Shown here: positions 9,030 through 16,919 of the stretch, one piece after another
Layout: each line of letters starts with the position of its first letter
How positions within the stretch are numbered: position 1 is the stretch's first letter
Assembly: GCA_965116765.1 (NCBI GenBank)
Contig: OZ220718.1
Location: forward strand, 4,278,001-4,342,000
DNA: 64,000 nt
Reading direction: 5' to 3'
From: JAJEEA01 sp965116765
GTDB lineage: Bacteria; Acidobacteriota; Vicinamibacteria; Vicinamibacterales; UBA8438
Translations under genes and position numbers: made by a program
The notes under the pieces: generated by a model
The model's input: only the letters and a program-made list of their open reading frames with translations
Told to the model about the DNA's origin: nothing
Database searches by the model: none

Positions 9030-9763
9030 GCAGGACAGGCTGCTACCCTTGAAGGGTACTTTGCGTTCTATTGTGACCTCCTGGGATTCACAATGGAGGT
9101 TTCCAGGGGAGGAATGGACAGTCTTCCTGACTACTACGGCGGTACACTCTGCGCCGCGATCCAAAGCCCTCAGGTGAAGGTCTATTTGTTGTCAGACTCC
9201 TGCATAGCATTAGCTTCTGTCAACGACACCGCTGCCTTCGTTCATTTCGTAGTCACCGCCACCGCAGCGTGGATGTCTAATGGCCTTCTTCCTCAATGCT
9301 CGGTAGGGTACGGCAGCTTTGTGGAGCGCGACTCGCATGCCGGCAGTCGTCCTCCTAATTTTTTCGGTACCCAAATAGTCGGTACCGCACTGATTGACGC
9401 TGTCGAAGTCATGAAGCGTGACAGGTCGTTCGGCTCGAGGATACTGTTGTCCGCATCTGCGGAGAGGCGCTGGCCGCGTGATCAGCGGCTGCTTACAGTA
9501 GGCAGCGGGCACGCCAGGGAGTTTCTTCCGGGCAAGCCGGCGTCTCATTGTCTTTTTGAATGTGTCTACTATCTACTGTGTAGTCGGGAGCACCAACCAG
9601 GCAGCGCCGCATTCACTACGTCTGGTCAGCCGCGTCTCGGGTCAAGACGGCGGACACTGACATCAGGCAAATTGCATGCACTCTCGTCGCCCCCCACTGC
9701 GACGTTTCTCATTATCAGGAGGCGACGCGCCGCCTCGACGAAGTGCTGAGCGCCTATGCGTAG
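9030..9763 (+). pseudogene. Broken low-G+C gene, possible nucleotide-cyclase-fold protein
   Basis: From about 9040 one frame reads GYFAFYCDLLGFTMEV, a DYYGGTL motif and VKVYLLSDSCIALAS. This arrangement (D-x-L-G-F near the start, then an S-D-S strand) resembles small stand-alone proteins with a cyclase-like fold. The frame begins right after a TGA and has no ATG/GTG/TTG before the conserved start. Near 9610 the family-like reading moves to another frame, which ends with TRRLDEVLSAYA and the TAG at 9761. So at least one frameshift and a lost start are present. Composition is clearly lower in G+C than the flanks. Fold assignment is tentative. Confidence 0.45.
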
Positions 9764-9850
9764 TCTCTATGTCTATGGGCAGTTCGGGTTCCCGAAGCTC
9801 ACGGAACACCAATTGACTAACGGTAACGCCCGGGACAACTCTGCTCACGA

Positions 9851-10939
<1,089 letters not shown>

Positions 10940-10944
10940 GGCCT

Positions 10945-12081
10945 TCAAGGGTTTCCCGATTCGTCTCCGACGTCGCGAAGGACGCCTTCAACGTGCGGAC
11001 TCAGTAGTCTCCACCGCTCGCCCGTCCGTTCGAGATCGCCCGCCAGCACGACTAGTGCGCGATCCTTGTGAGCCTGAACTGCCCGCTCGTAGTCCGCCTG
11101 TTCCAGAACCGCCACGACCGATTGCGGCTGCCCGTCGATATCGGTCGCGAGACGGATTGTCCCGTCGTCTTCGGTCTCCCCCCGCTTCAGGCGGCGCACG
11201 AAGCCGTGGAGACGCACGTCCGGTCGAGGCGCGCGCTCGCGGAGCGAGCGCGCCGCTTCGCGTAGCACGGCCGCATCCGCCCGGCCGAAACGAGCGACGG
11301 CTCCCGTTGCGCCAACCGGCCGAGTCCGAGCCCACGAGACGCCGACGTCCAGCGTCGGAAACGGTTCGATGATCCGGACCAGGGCCTCGCACAGGTTGGC
11401 GCTCACTCCGCTGGCCACCGTCTCCTCGAACGCGCCGTCATCACCGGCCGCCGCGCGTTCCGTCGCCTGACGCGCCGCGGTGACGGCCTCGACCAGCCGC
11501 CGCGTCATCCGGCGTTCGATCGGCCCGTTGCGATCATCCGGGTCCGGGAACAACGCGGGCATCGGTGGCGGCACGACGGGCGTCAGCAACGTCACCACGA
11601 AGCTGCCCTGGTCCGTCTGCCCGAGTCGCATCTGCTTCAGCAGATCCGCCGCTTCCCGGTTCGCGCCGGCCCGGTAGACCGGCTGCGGTTTCCCAAGCGA
11701 ACACGCCGCCGACAGCAAGAGATCGCGGGCACCGCCGATGAGGTTCACGCCGTCGTTCAACGTTACGCTGCCGTCGTCGCTCTCCGCGGCGCGGACGCGA
11801 ACGACGTCACGATCAGCCGTCGCCAAATCCCGATACAACGCCAGTTCCTCCCGTTCGGCAACCTTGGCGAATATCCCGATAAGCTGGGATACGACTCTCG
11901 AATAATCTCCCAGACGCCCGGTTCGTGGAAGGATCACTTCCGGCTTGCCGTCTGCCGCGTACACATCCGAGTGTTCGCCGTAGCTCTCAGTTTTGCGCCA
12001 GCCCGCAGAGCGGGCATACGCGGCAAGCGCCGCTGGCGAAACCGCAACCAGAGTGCTATGGTCCCGAAGATCCACGCTCAT
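10945..12081 (-). CDS. Hypothetical protein paired with DUF4365 gene
   Basis: 378 residues from the ATG at 12081, which has a GGGAGGA site and overlaps the upstream stop as ATGA, so it is probably translationally coupled. The N-terminal half contains WRKTESYGEHSDVYAADG and VILPRTGRLGDYSRVV, then a region with GGARDLLLSAACS; the C-terminal half (about 250-375) contains LHGFVRRLKRG and ends with ERWRLLSPHVEGVL. There are no membrane segments. I do not know a named function. Its stop overlaps the start region of the hsdR remnant, so it sits inside a restriction operon and is intact where its neighbours are broken. Confidence 0.7.
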   Translation of the reverse strand: MSVDLRDHSTLVAVSPAALAAYARSAGWRKTESYGEHSDVYAADGKPEVILPRTGRLGDYSRVVSQLIGIFAKVAEREELALYRDLATADRDVVRVRAAESDDGSVTLNDGVNLIGGARDLLLSAACSLGKPQPVYRAGANREAADLLKQMRLGQTDQGSFVVTLLTPVVPPPMPALFPDPDDRNGPIERRMTRRLVEAVTAARQATERAAAGDDGAFEETVASGVSANLCEALVRIIEPFPTLDVGVSWARTRPVGATGAVARFGRADAAVLREAARSLRERAPRPDVRLHGFVRRLKRGETEDDGTIRLATDIDGQPQSVVAVLEQADYERAVQAHKDRALVVLAGDLERTGERWRLLSPHVEGVLRDVGDESGNP

Positions 12082-12635
12082 TGAATCCTCCCGCGTCTCG
12101 ACTGGTCCATCAGCCACCGAAGAGTCGCCACGTTGAACCGGTTGCCGACGGGAATCTCCACCGTAACGGAAGAGGTATTGTCAGTTGCGGGACTGTCTCT
12201 CAGATTCAGCCAGTACGCCCGTCGCCGAATCGTTAGCCCATCCTCTGCGATCGTGATCCACTCTGCTTCGTTCTGAGGTAGATCCACCACGACGAGCAGG
12301 CGCGGCGTCTGCACACCTTCACTGAGCAAATCGTAGTTCCGACGCTTCAATGGAAACCGTCGGTAACCGCCCACTGGATCGGGCAGTTTGACCGTCGCCT
12401 TCAACTGCAAGTCCAATGCGGGGCGCATCTTCCCACCGGCATGAATCCGAAGATCGACGCCGTCTCTATCGAAGTCGCATTCACCGACGGCATAACCGGC
12501 GGCCGCAGCAACAGCCCTGGCGTACACCCGGGACAAGGCCTCCTTGCGATCGCCGGCCCCCAACAACGTGTCTGTCACTTCATCGGCCCTCTTCGGGGGA
12601 CGGCGCGCCACAGCGCCCTCAGACGGGTGTGTCAA
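12078..12635 (-). CDS. DUF4365-type (PD-(D/E)XK-like) protein
   Basis: 185 residues. Residues 35-85 carry the DUF4365 pattern: a helix (ALSRVYARAVAAAAGY), then Asp58-Gly-Val-Asp61 and, on the next strand, Asp75-Leu-Gln77-Leu-Lys79, a Q-x-K variant of the PD-(D/E)XK core. The middle has KRRNYDLLSEGVQTPRLLVVV, which is also typical. This suggests a nuclease fold, with activity plausible because the acidic and Lys residues are present. It overlaps the downstream partner by four bases and the HicB-like gene upstream by four bases, forming one transcript. Confidence 0.75.
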   Translation of the reverse strand: MTHPSEGAVARRPPKRADEVTDTLLGAGDRKEALSRVYARAVAAAAGYAVGECDFDRDGVDLRIHAGGKMRPALDLQLKATVKLPDPVGGYRRFPLKRRNYDLLSEGVQTPRLLVVVDLPQNEAEWITIAEDGLTIRRRAYWLNLRDSPATDNTSSVTVEIPVGNRFNVATLRWLMDQSRRGRIQ

Positions 12636-12850
12636 CCAGCGGCGGGCACGGCCACGAAGGTGGTGGTGCGGCGCGGCGCCTGCACGAGTTCGCCGTGTTC
12701 ACGCAGGTTCTCGATGTGGAAGGCGATGGCCGCACGCATCTCGGCAATCACCTCGTCCCGGGTGGCGCCCGTTACGACGCAGCCGGGCAGGTCCGGAGCG
12801 AAGGCCGAGAAGTTCCGCGGTGTCTGTTCGATGACGATGGCGTACTCCAT
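12632..12850 (-). CDS. HicB-family antitoxin-like protein (no HicA seen)
   Basis: The ATG at 12850 with AGGAG upstream gives a 72-residue protein beginning MEYAIVIEQTPRNFSAFAPD, with DLPGCVVTGATRDEV and IAFHIENLREHGE. This is the HicB partial RNase-H fold. The C-terminal DNA-binding part of long HicBs is absent. No HicA-like double-stranded RNA-binding toxin is adjacent; solitary HicB-like genes are common. It overlaps the DUF4365 gene by four bases, so its product may serve that operon or be a leftover antitoxin. Confidence 0.8.
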   Translation of the reverse strand: MEYAIVIEQTPRNFSAFAPDLPGCVVTGATRDEVIAEMRAAIAFHIENLREHGELVQAPRRTTTFVAVPAAG

Positions 12851-12867
12851 GCTTGCTCCTCGCCTCC

Positions 12868-13059
12868 TCACTCGTCCAGGCCGGCTTGCTTCACGATGCT
12901 GCCCGCGACGGCGGTGGAATCCCGCGTCGATTTGAGCGTGTTCCGGGCGGCCTGACGCGCCCTTTCGAGCTCCTGCTCGGCGTCGGCGACGGAGTGTAAC
13001 GCTCGCCGCTCGAACTGATCGAGGACCTCTCGCTCCTCGGGGCTCACCTTCTCGCTCAC
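12868..13059 (-). CDS. Small helical protein of restriction operon
   Basis: 63 residues, highly charged, predicted mostly helical with heptad-like spacing (EVLDQFERRALHSVADAEQELERARQAA is the core at residues 11-38). No signal peptide or catalytic motif. It lies between the hsdM remnant and the HicB-like gene, on the same strand and with short gaps. It could be an antitoxin-like or adaptor protein, but I do not recognise a named family. Confidence 0.55.
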   Translation of the reverse strand: MSEKVSPEEREVLDQFERRALHSVADAEQELERARQAARNTLKSTRDSTAVAGSIVKQAGLDE

Positions 13060-13114
13060 GTCCGATGTCTCCTGGGATGGTCGCCCGTCGCGCGGCGGCT
13101 CGCGGTCCTCGCGG

Positions 13115-13838
13115 TCACTTGTCGCCTCCGAACCCCAGCATCTTCAGGTTCTCGGCGATGGCTGCATCCAGCCGCGCCCCTCGGCCTGGTGCGCCTGCAG
13201 ATCCCGGACCAGCCGCCGCATCTTCGCCTCGAAGGGCTCGCCGTCGTGGGGCTGCAGCGCGGCGTGTAGAACTCGCCGCCCTTCTTGCCCTCGGCGCTCG
13301 CGAACTGCGAGAGGAAATACTCGTAGACGCGGCCGAGCACGTCGCGCGAGCGGGCGTCCTCGTCGCCCACCTGGATGTTGCTGACGAGGTCGATCAACTG
13401 CCCGAGCCGGCGCTTGTCCAGCGCGGGCCGGGCGTAGTCGCGCGGCAGCACGTCCTCGAGCGCGGGGTTGTCGCGCTCGATTGCGGCCATCGCCTGATCG
13501 ACGGTCAGGCCGATGGTCGACTGCCTCGCCTGGGCCTTCAGGTGCGTCCAGCGGGCCTCCGGCGGCACCCAGAAGATGTTCTCGGCGGTGTACTCGTCGC
13601 GGTCCTCGGCGGCGTCCTCCCCGAACTCGGCCAGCACCGCGGCATGGCGCTCGTCGAAGGCGTCGGAGATGTACTTCAGGAAGATCAGCCCGAGCACGAC
13701 GTGCTTGTACTCGGCGGCGTCCATCGAGCCCCGCAGGGCGTCGGCCATCGCCCACAGCTCGGCTTCATGGCCGACGGTGGCCCCGTTCGGGGTCACCCCC
13801 GCCTCGCCTGCCCGCTTCCCCGACCGCCGTCGCGCCAT
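13115..13838 (-). pseudogene. hsdM: Type I restriction-modification M subunit remnant
   Basis: Starts at the ATG at 13838 after a GGAGG-like site. The HsdM N-terminal helical domain is clear: LWAMADALRGSMDAAEYKHV, LGLIFLKYISDAFDERH, and LGRVYEYFLSQFASAEGKKG, ending at GGEFYTPR. In a normal HsdM the SAM-binding and NPPF catalytic core follows. Here the sequence jumps straight to the extreme C-terminal part (PHDGEPFEAKMRRLVRDLQ), in a different frame. A further one-base slip is needed to read the ending IAENLKMLGFGGDK to the TGA at 13115. Roughly 250-300 residues are missing and the methyltransferase must be dead. Confidence 0.85.
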
Positions 13839-14389
13839 GTCTGGACCTCCGTCGCACGAACCCGGGCAGGGAGCCGCCATCCGGCCCCGTCACCCGTTAG
13901 CGTACAACCGGCCGGCGGTCTGTCTCAATGGCACGGGCCGGCTGTCGGCCGGCGGCTGCCTGCGTCGGTCAGCGACGGCAACCGGAGGTCCGAGGACTCC
14001 CGTCGACGATACCCAACGCCGGACGGGCAGGCCCCGGAGCCGGCGGGTGCCGCCCGCGGCAGGGAGGTGCTTGATGCTCACGTATTGCGCACAACGGTCC
14101 TTGTGGATCGCTTTCGGCCGAAAAGTGATCGTCAACGGTGAGGGTGCGGTGGTTCGGGCTTCCCCGAACAGCCCGGTCGGGGCGGTCCTGGGACCGCCAC
14201 GCGCAGGCCACCGGCCGCACGGCCGGCCGCTGCTGCGTTCCGGGCTCCACCCGTGATCCGAATCCAGGCACTCCCACCCGTTCCAGCCGACGCATCATCT
14301 TCCGTCCGTCGAGCTCCGCTTCACACTGCTCTTCACATCCGGTACACTGTTCTGGCTGGATTTCCCTGGTCGGAGGACAGATCAACCTG
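13839..14389. other. Gene-free gap between divergent operons
   Basis: About 550 bases between the minus-strand restriction operon and the plus-strand TIGR04255 operon. Frames open here on both strands look like arginine/proline-rich shadow translations without family motifs. Promoters for both operons are expected here, but I see no clear -35/-10 pair. GGAGG at 14372-14376 is the nearest ribosome-binding-like site to the chosen start at 14390. Confidence 0.5.
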
Positions 14390-15190
14390 GTGCACGCGAC
14401 CGAGACTCCCTTGAAGGGGCCCCCGCCACCCGAGATTCCCCTGGACGCGGCACCCTTGGTGCGCGTCATCGCGCAGGTGCGCTATCCGTTGATCGCGTCC
14501 GTGGAGAACCGCGGCTTCATCGGCCCCTTTCAAGAGGCGATCCGCAACGATTATCCGACGCTGAGGCCGGAGCAGAGCCGCAGCGTGGTGCTGGGCCCGG
14601 AGGGCCCACTCAGCACGCGGTCCGACGTGTCGTGGCGGTTCAGTGACGAGAGCGGGACCTGGCGGGTGACGCTCGCGCCGGATTTCCTCGCGATCGAGAC
14701 GTGGCGGTACACGAGCCGCGACGACTTCCTCGACCGGTTCCGCCGAGTACTGACCGAGCTCCACGAGCACGTCAACCCGCGGACTGTCGATCGCCTCGGC
14801 GTTCGGTACATCGACAGGATCCTCGGCGAGGACCTCGGTGCCTTGCCGCAGCTCGTGCGGCCGGAGGTGGCTGGAATCCTGGCGACGCCGCTGGCCGAGG
14901 ACGCGCACGAGCTGGTTTCCCAGACCCTGTTCCGGCTGCCCGGCAGCAACGGCCAGCTCAGGGCCCGGTGGGGACGCGTGCCCGCGCGGAGTACGGTTGA
15001 CCCGGCGGCGGTCGATCCCGTCGACGAGCCGAGCTGGATTCTCGACATCGATGCCTTCCGGCAGGAATCCAGCGCATTCGACGTGGAGTCGATCGGTTCA
15101 CGCGCGAGGACGCTCGCCGAACGCATCTACAGCTTCTTCCGCTGGGTCGTCACCGACGAATTCCATCGCCGCTACGGAGGAGTGTCGTGA
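14390..15190 (+). CDS. TIGR04255 family protein
   Basis: 266 residues from GTG 14390; the frame is open further upstream to 14138 but that part is not protein-like. The family pattern is clear: APLVRVIAQVRYPLI near residue 30, SWRFSDESGTWRVTLAPDFLAIET, YTSRDDFLDRFRRVLTELHEHV, and DRLGVRYIDRI, ending with a helix that contains IYSFFRWVVTDEFHRRYG. TIGR04255 proteins have a sporadic distribution and unknown biochemical role. The stop overlaps the next gene's GTG (GTGA), so the three genes here form a coupled operon. Confidence 0.8.
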   Translation: MHATETPLKGPPPPEIPLDAAPLVRVIAQVRYPLIASVENRGFIGPFQEAIRNDYPTLRPEQSRSVVLGPEGPLSTRSDVSWRFSDESGTWRVTLAPDFLAIETWRYTSRDDFLDRFRRVLTELHEHVNPRTVDRLGVRYIDRILGEDLGALPQLVRPEVAGILATPLAEDAHELVSQTLFRLPGSNGQLRARWGRVPARSTVDPAAVDPVDEPSWILDIDAFRQESSAFDVESIGSRARTLAERIYSFFRWVVTDEFHRRYGGVS

Positions 15191-15921
15191 ACCCTCAGTA
15201 CTCTTCCAAGGCCTCCCGCGCCCCGCGGCGCGGGGCGGACACGAGCGCATCCACTGGATACGGGCTTCGCGGGTCGCTGACCCCCATCGCGGTCATCATT
15301 GCGGCTTGGCAGCCGCTGGCGGACGGCACTTCGTCCACCGCTTCCATGGGCGTGTGGCCGGAACCGTTCACGTGGGACGGCCAACGGACCGCGGGTGGTG
15401 ACTCCTGGACTGCGCCCGCGGAGACGGACCGAGTCACGGCGACTGCGTCGGATGTCACGAGCCGCGCGGTCTCGGAGTTGCGCCGCATTTCGGGATTGAC
15501 ATGGGAGCAGCTCGGGCAGCTCTTCGGGGTATCGCGGCGCAGCGTGCACTTCTGGGCCAGCGGCAGAGCGATGAACGCAGCGAACGAGCAGCACCTCCTC
15601 AGGGTGCTCGACATCGTGCGGCAAGCCGACCGGGGAGACGCCAGAAGCAACCGCGCCGCGCTGCTCATGGTATCCGCCGGGCACGCGCCCTTCGACCTCT
15701 TGATGTCGCGGGCGTTCGACGAGGCGAGTGCGCGGCTCGGTCGCCGACAGCGGGGGCGGCGTGTCGAGCTGGGCGAGCTCGATGCGCAGGCCCGGGCCGA
15801 GCGCACGCCGCCCTCGCCCGAGAACCTGCTCGATGCGATGAACGACCAGGTCCATCGGGATGCTGGAAGCAGTCGCGCCGCCGGCGCTACGAGGAACATG
15901 CGGCGTGAATCGAGAGGATGA
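15187..15921 (+). CDS. Helix-turn-helix (XRE-like) protein in TIGR04255 operon
   Basis: 244 residues; GTG start overlaps the previous stop by four bases. Residues about 94-130 form an HTH: SELRRISGLTWEQLGQLFGV followed by SRRSVHFWASGRAM, close to XRE/plasmid-type DNA-binding domains. The N-terminal 90 residues are low in family signal and may be a flexible arm; a later start cannot be ruled out. The C-terminal part is charged. Probably the operon's own regulator or a DNA-recognition subunit; this is inference from context. Confidence 0.75.
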   Translation: MNPQYSSKASRAPRRGADTSASTGYGLRGSLTPIAVIIAAWQPLADGTSSTASMGVWPEPFTWDGQRTAGGDSWTAPAETDRVTATASDVTSRAVSELRRISGLTWEQLGQLFGVSRRSVHFWASGRAMNAANEQHLLRVLDIVRQADRGDARSNRAALLMVSAGHAPFDLLMSRAFDEASARLGRRQRGRRVELGELDAQARAERTPPSPENLLDAMNDQVHRDAGSSRAAGATRNMRRESRG

Positions 15922-16801
15922 GGCTCATCCGCCCGCCGCCGCTCGCATCGACGAGGCGCACCGGGTTCGCGTCGACGAGGCGCTCGGCTCGTGGCGGCAG
16001 GGCGACTGTGTGCTGGGCCACCAGGCGTTCCTGTTCCGGTTGAACCCCCGCGCCCCGATATCCGAGGCGGCCGCGGTCGCGGCCTTGGACGGCGCAGACG
16101 CCGCGGAAACCCAGGTGCACGGGTTTGCCGTCGTGACGCAGACGTGCGATATCGTCCGGGCCTGCGGAAGCCGGCCATTCGTCCATGTCTGCCCGCTGGT
16201 GGCGGTCGACGCCGACCGGCTCGCGGAGATCCGACGTGGGCGCAGACCCAACTACGCGTTCCTTCCCGGAACCGCGCCCCAAGGTCTCGTTGTCGACCTC
16301 GATCGCGTGATGACCGTGGAGAAGGCCGTCGTGGCCGACTGGAGCCGCGTCGCCGGCACACATGACGACGGGGAGGCCCGGACTCTGCGGCTCGCACTGA
16401 CCCGCAACCGAAGCCGCGTGGCGTTTCCCGATGACTTCGTGCAGTTGGCGTCGGGCCTGACGCGCCGGATGTCGAGAAAGCACGATGCGCAGAGCGACGA
16501 GGGGCGCGCGCTTCGCGCGTTGCGTGAGATTCGAGTGCGGGCCGAGCCCTCCTGGCGGAATGCTGAAGTGGCTCTGCTGTTCCTGTTCGTTCGCGACGAT
16601 GCCACGCCGACCCTTGCCGGGCAGACCTGGGACAACTATCTGGACCTGTGGCTGCGCCGTGTCCCGCCCGAGGGCCGCTTCACACGCGTCGACGGGGTGG
16701 TTCAGACGCTCGACGACCTGACCGGTCGCGAGTACGTCGAGAGCGACCCGCTCGACCTCGATCACCTGTCGCTCGGCTTGGGACGCGAGCCGGGCGTCTG
16801 A
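15905..16801 (+). CDS. Hypothetical third gene of TIGR04255 operon
   Basis: Start taken at GTG 15905 (298 residues), overlapping the HTH gene by 17 bases; an ATG at 15860 is possible. Recognisable stretches: LGSWRQGDCVLGHQAFLFRL, GFAVVTQTCDIVRACGSRPF (a Cys in a T-Q-T-C-D motif), FLPGTAPQGLVVDLDRVMTVEKAV, and LTRNRSRVAFPDDFVQLAS followed by a helical C-terminus. The TQTCDI motif recurs in proteins I have seen only as hypothetical in accessory regions. No membrane segment. Function unknown; the tight coupling argues that it works with the TIGR04255 protein. Confidence 0.7.
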   Translation: MNREDEAHPPAAARIDEAHRVRVDEALGSWRQGDCVLGHQAFLFRLNPRAPISEAAAVAALDGADAAETQVHGFAVVTQTCDIVRACGSRPFVHVCPLVAVDADRLAEIRRGRRPNYAFLPGTAPQGLVVDLDRVMTVEKAVVADWSRVAGTHDDGEARTLRLALTRNRSRVAFPDDFVQLASGLTRRMSRKHDAQSDEGRALRALREIRVRAEPSWRNAEVALLFLFVRDDATPTLAGQTWDNYLDLWLRRVPPEGRFTRVDGVVQTLDDLTGREYVESDPLDLDHLSLGLGREPGV

Positions 16802-16919
16802 GCGGTTCGATTCCTCGGTTGATGGGAGCCGCCGGACCGAACACACGAAGTCGAACGAAACCGGGCCACGCCGCCAACGGGTCGCGGTCGGCGTCGACCC
16901 ATGGCGCATGGTCTCCTCC

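Noticed and set aside
14138..14389. N-terminal extension of the TIGR04255 gene to ATG 14138
   Set aside because: The added 84 residues are Arg/Ser/Thr-rich and unlike the family, whose conserved part begins after 14390.
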